DNA of 6,442 bases from Candidatus Manganitrophaceae bacterium (lineage in GTDB: Bacteria > Nitrospirota > Nitrospiria > SBBL01 > Manganitrophaceae): contig SCUR01000265.1 in assembly GCA_004297235.1 (NCBI GenBank), positions 1-6,442 of the forward strand, in the 5' to 3' direction. Position 1 is the stretch's first letter. Every line of letters starts with the position of its first letter. The notes beneath the pieces were generated by a model, which did no database searches, was not told the DNA's origin, and saw only the letters and a list, made by a program, of their open reading frames with translations. Below, in pieces: positions 5,525 through 6,442 of the stretch. The translations under genes were made by a program, and so were the position numbers.

Positions 5525-6017
5525 AATGGATCGTAATCACATTGCAGCGCGTTGAAAAGACTCTCTCCAATTGGTCGAGGTCCTCATCGAGGTGATGGAT
5601 CGTTTCTTTAATCGCGGAGGGATCGGCGGATTTCTCCTCCAGGGCGCCGACTTTCTCCTGGATGGCATGCACTTCATCAAACAGCCGGAGATCAAACGCG
5701 TAGAGCTGCTCCAGCTTTTCCTGATCGACCGGATAGGGGTCAAAGAGCCCCCGGTAGCCTTGACCGGCATATCTTAGGACATTGCTCAGCTTCTCCATCT
5801 TCGCCGTCAGGTAATCGAGCCCGGGAAGGAGGGCAAGGTCCTTCTTCTCCATCAGGCGGCGTTTCACCCCTTCGATGTCACGCTCGCATTCCCGCAGATC
5901 GGCGGCGAGACGGATGCGGACCATCCGATCGGTGTCCCGTAAAGCTTCCATGTCTTGGTAACCGGCCACGCCGGGAACCATTCTCGCAAGACGTTTGAGC
6001 TGTTGTGCCAGTCCCAT
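5523..6017 (-). CDS. Small coiled-coil protein, first gene of the SPFH operon
   Basis: This 164-residue, highly charged protein is predicted to be nearly all helical. An amphipathic N-terminus (MGLAQQLKRLARMVPGVAGY) leads to a long helix (about 22-62), a second (66-84), a conserved-looking turn GQGYRGLFDPYPVD (85-98), and further helices (99-156) with heptad-like leucines. There is no signal peptide, membrane helix or catalytic motif. I recall similar PGVAGYQ-type proteins beside SPFH and zinc-ribbon genes, but cannot name the family. Position and helical build recall the PspA-like YdjF of the Bacillus ydj locus, yet it is shorter than PspA/IM30 (about 220 residues) and lacks a visible PspA signature. 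The amphipathic start could touch the membrane. The ATG at 6017 has only a weak purine-rich site (GAGAGAG) upstream. Ten bases separate its stop from the next start. Confidence 0.88.
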   Translation of the reverse strand: MGLAQQLKRLARMVPGVAGYQDMEALRDTDRMVRIRLAADLRECERDIEGVKRRLMEKKDLALLPGLDYLTAKMEKLSNVLRYAGQGYRGLFDPYPVDQEKLEQLYAFDLRLFDEVHAIQEKVGALEEKSADPSAIKETIHHLDEDLDQLERVFSTRCNVITIH

Positions 6018-6128
6018 CTTAATCTCTCTCGTTCTATGGTTGCGGTTTTCGTAGGATAGGGGCGGCCCGGGGCAAAGGAAAGCGGCGGCGGAAAAACCCG
6101 CTTCATCCCGTTCGAGCGCACCAATGAA

Positions 6129-6156
6129 AGGGTAGCAGATGTTGCCGGTCTGTCAA
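6129..6156 (-). promoter_or_regulatory. Putative sigma70 promoter of the coiled-coil/SPFH/zinc-ribbon operon
   Basis: On the minus strand a perfect TTGACA (6156-6151) is followed after 16 bases by TACCCT (6134-6129). Transcription would start near 6122, giving a leader of roughly 105 bases before the ATG at 6017. The same spacing and a nearly identical -10 (TAACCT) occur in front of the diguanylate cyclase gene. Confidence 0.55.
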
Positions 6157-6185
6157 GGCAACCGAGGGAAAAGGCGCCGGAGTGA

Positions 6186-6196
6186 CGTGAATCACG
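6186..6196. promoter_or_regulatory. Short palindrome upstream of the operon promoter
   Basis: CGTGA-A-TCACG is an odd-centred 11-base palindrome about 30 bases upstream of the -35 box and 17 bases after the stop of the partial gene. It could be a regulator site, but so short a palindrome can arise by chance. No terminator with a T-run is visible between the two genes. Confidence 0.2.
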
Positions 6197-6213
6197 AGCG
6201 GATTCTCGAAAGG

Positions 6214-6442
6214 TCACCCTTTCTCCCGAAGGACGGTCCGCGTCTCGCGTCCGATTGCGAAACCTTCTTCCACCTTTCCCTCCACCTGAATCTTCTCTCC
6301 CTTCTTGGGGAGCGGTTTCGAGGTGACCACCTGGATTTCTCCGGTGCTGTCCTTCACGACGAAATATTTATAGAAGACCAGCGAGAAAGCATCTTTCACC
6401 TCCCCCGAGACCTGAACGGTTTTGCCGACCCAGTCGAGCGGA
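6214..6442 (-). CDS. Small OB-fold-like protein, 5' end outside the window
   Basis: Only the last 75 codons are visible; the frame stays open to the right edge, so the true start is outside the window and the GTG at 6399 is internal. The visible part alternates strand-like segments: WVGKTVQVSGEV, a FYKYFVVKDSTGEIQVVT hairpin, LPKKGEKIQVEGKVEEGF and a charged end ETRTVLREKG. This VxVxGxV...GxIxV...Gxxv.VxGxV pattern is typical of OB-fold proteins (tRNA_anti-like or CcmE-like small domains), which bind nucleic acids or small ligands. No enzyme motif is seen. It lies upstream of the SPFH operon in the same direction, separated by 196 bases that hold the operon promoter, so it is probably a separate unit. 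Confidence 0.75.
   Translation of the reverse strand, partial: PLDWVGKTVQVSGEVKDAFSLVFYKYFVVKDSTGEIQVVTSKPLPKKGEKIQVEGKVEEGFAIGRETRTVLREKG

Noticed and set aside
4436..5536. 366-codon open frame on the plus strand
   Set aside because: It is antisense to the SPFH gene, whose cysteine motifs and SPFH similarity leave no doubt about the coding strand.

Overview
The window is 6.4 kb of GC-rich bacterial DNA. No rRNA, tRNA or phylogenetic marker gene is present, so the organism cannot be named. The gene style fits an environmental, probably Gram-negative lineage with recognisable sigma70-type promoters; a Nitrospirota- or deltaproteobacteria-like origin is only a guess. Features are GC-rich coding sequence, an FHA-GGDEF signalling protein, an SPFH/zinc-ribbon operon, and small palindromic repeats of the CATTCCCG...CGGGAATG type.

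Layout from left to right: (1) positions 1-91 hold a nested palindromic intergenic repeat. (2) A promoter near 189-216 drives a plus-strand FHA-GGDEF diguanylate cyclase (251-1138). (3) Positions 1168-1859 are a gene-free foldback element of about 690 bp, MITE-like, with perfect terminal inverted repeats, apparent TA target duplication, many GC-rich hairpins and two halves that are diverged inverted copies of each other. (4) From about 6160 down to 1856 lies a minus-strand cluster of four genes: a coiled-coil protein (6017-5523), a YdjI-like SPFH protein with three zinc ribbons (5512-4364), a protein with two separated zinc ribbons (4338-2839), and a YdjM/DUF457 membrane metal-dependent hydrolase (2782-1856). 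(5) At the right edge is the 3' end of a minus-strand gene for a small OB-fold-like protein (6442-6214).

The coiled-coil, SPFH and zinc-ribbon genes are tightly packed and appear to be transcribed from a TTGACA-N16-TACCCT promoter at 6156-6129. Their content resembles the Bacillus ydjF-ydjI group (PspA-like coiled coil plus zinc-ribbon and SPFH partners), which acts in membrane stress. A comparable membrane-associated complex is the best working hypothesis here, although no true PspA/IM30 gene is visible. The hydrolase gene follows directly but seems to have its own promoter, whose -10 box (TATAAT) lies so close to a GTG codon that the message would be leaderless.

The most interesting points are the foldback element and its placement. 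It sits exactly at the 3' end of the hydrolase gene, and the present stop codon (TAG) is made at the element border. Removing the element and one TA restores an open frame of 11 more codons, ending in a stop that shares the CTAG at 1135-1138 with the stop of the convergent diguanylate cyclase gene.
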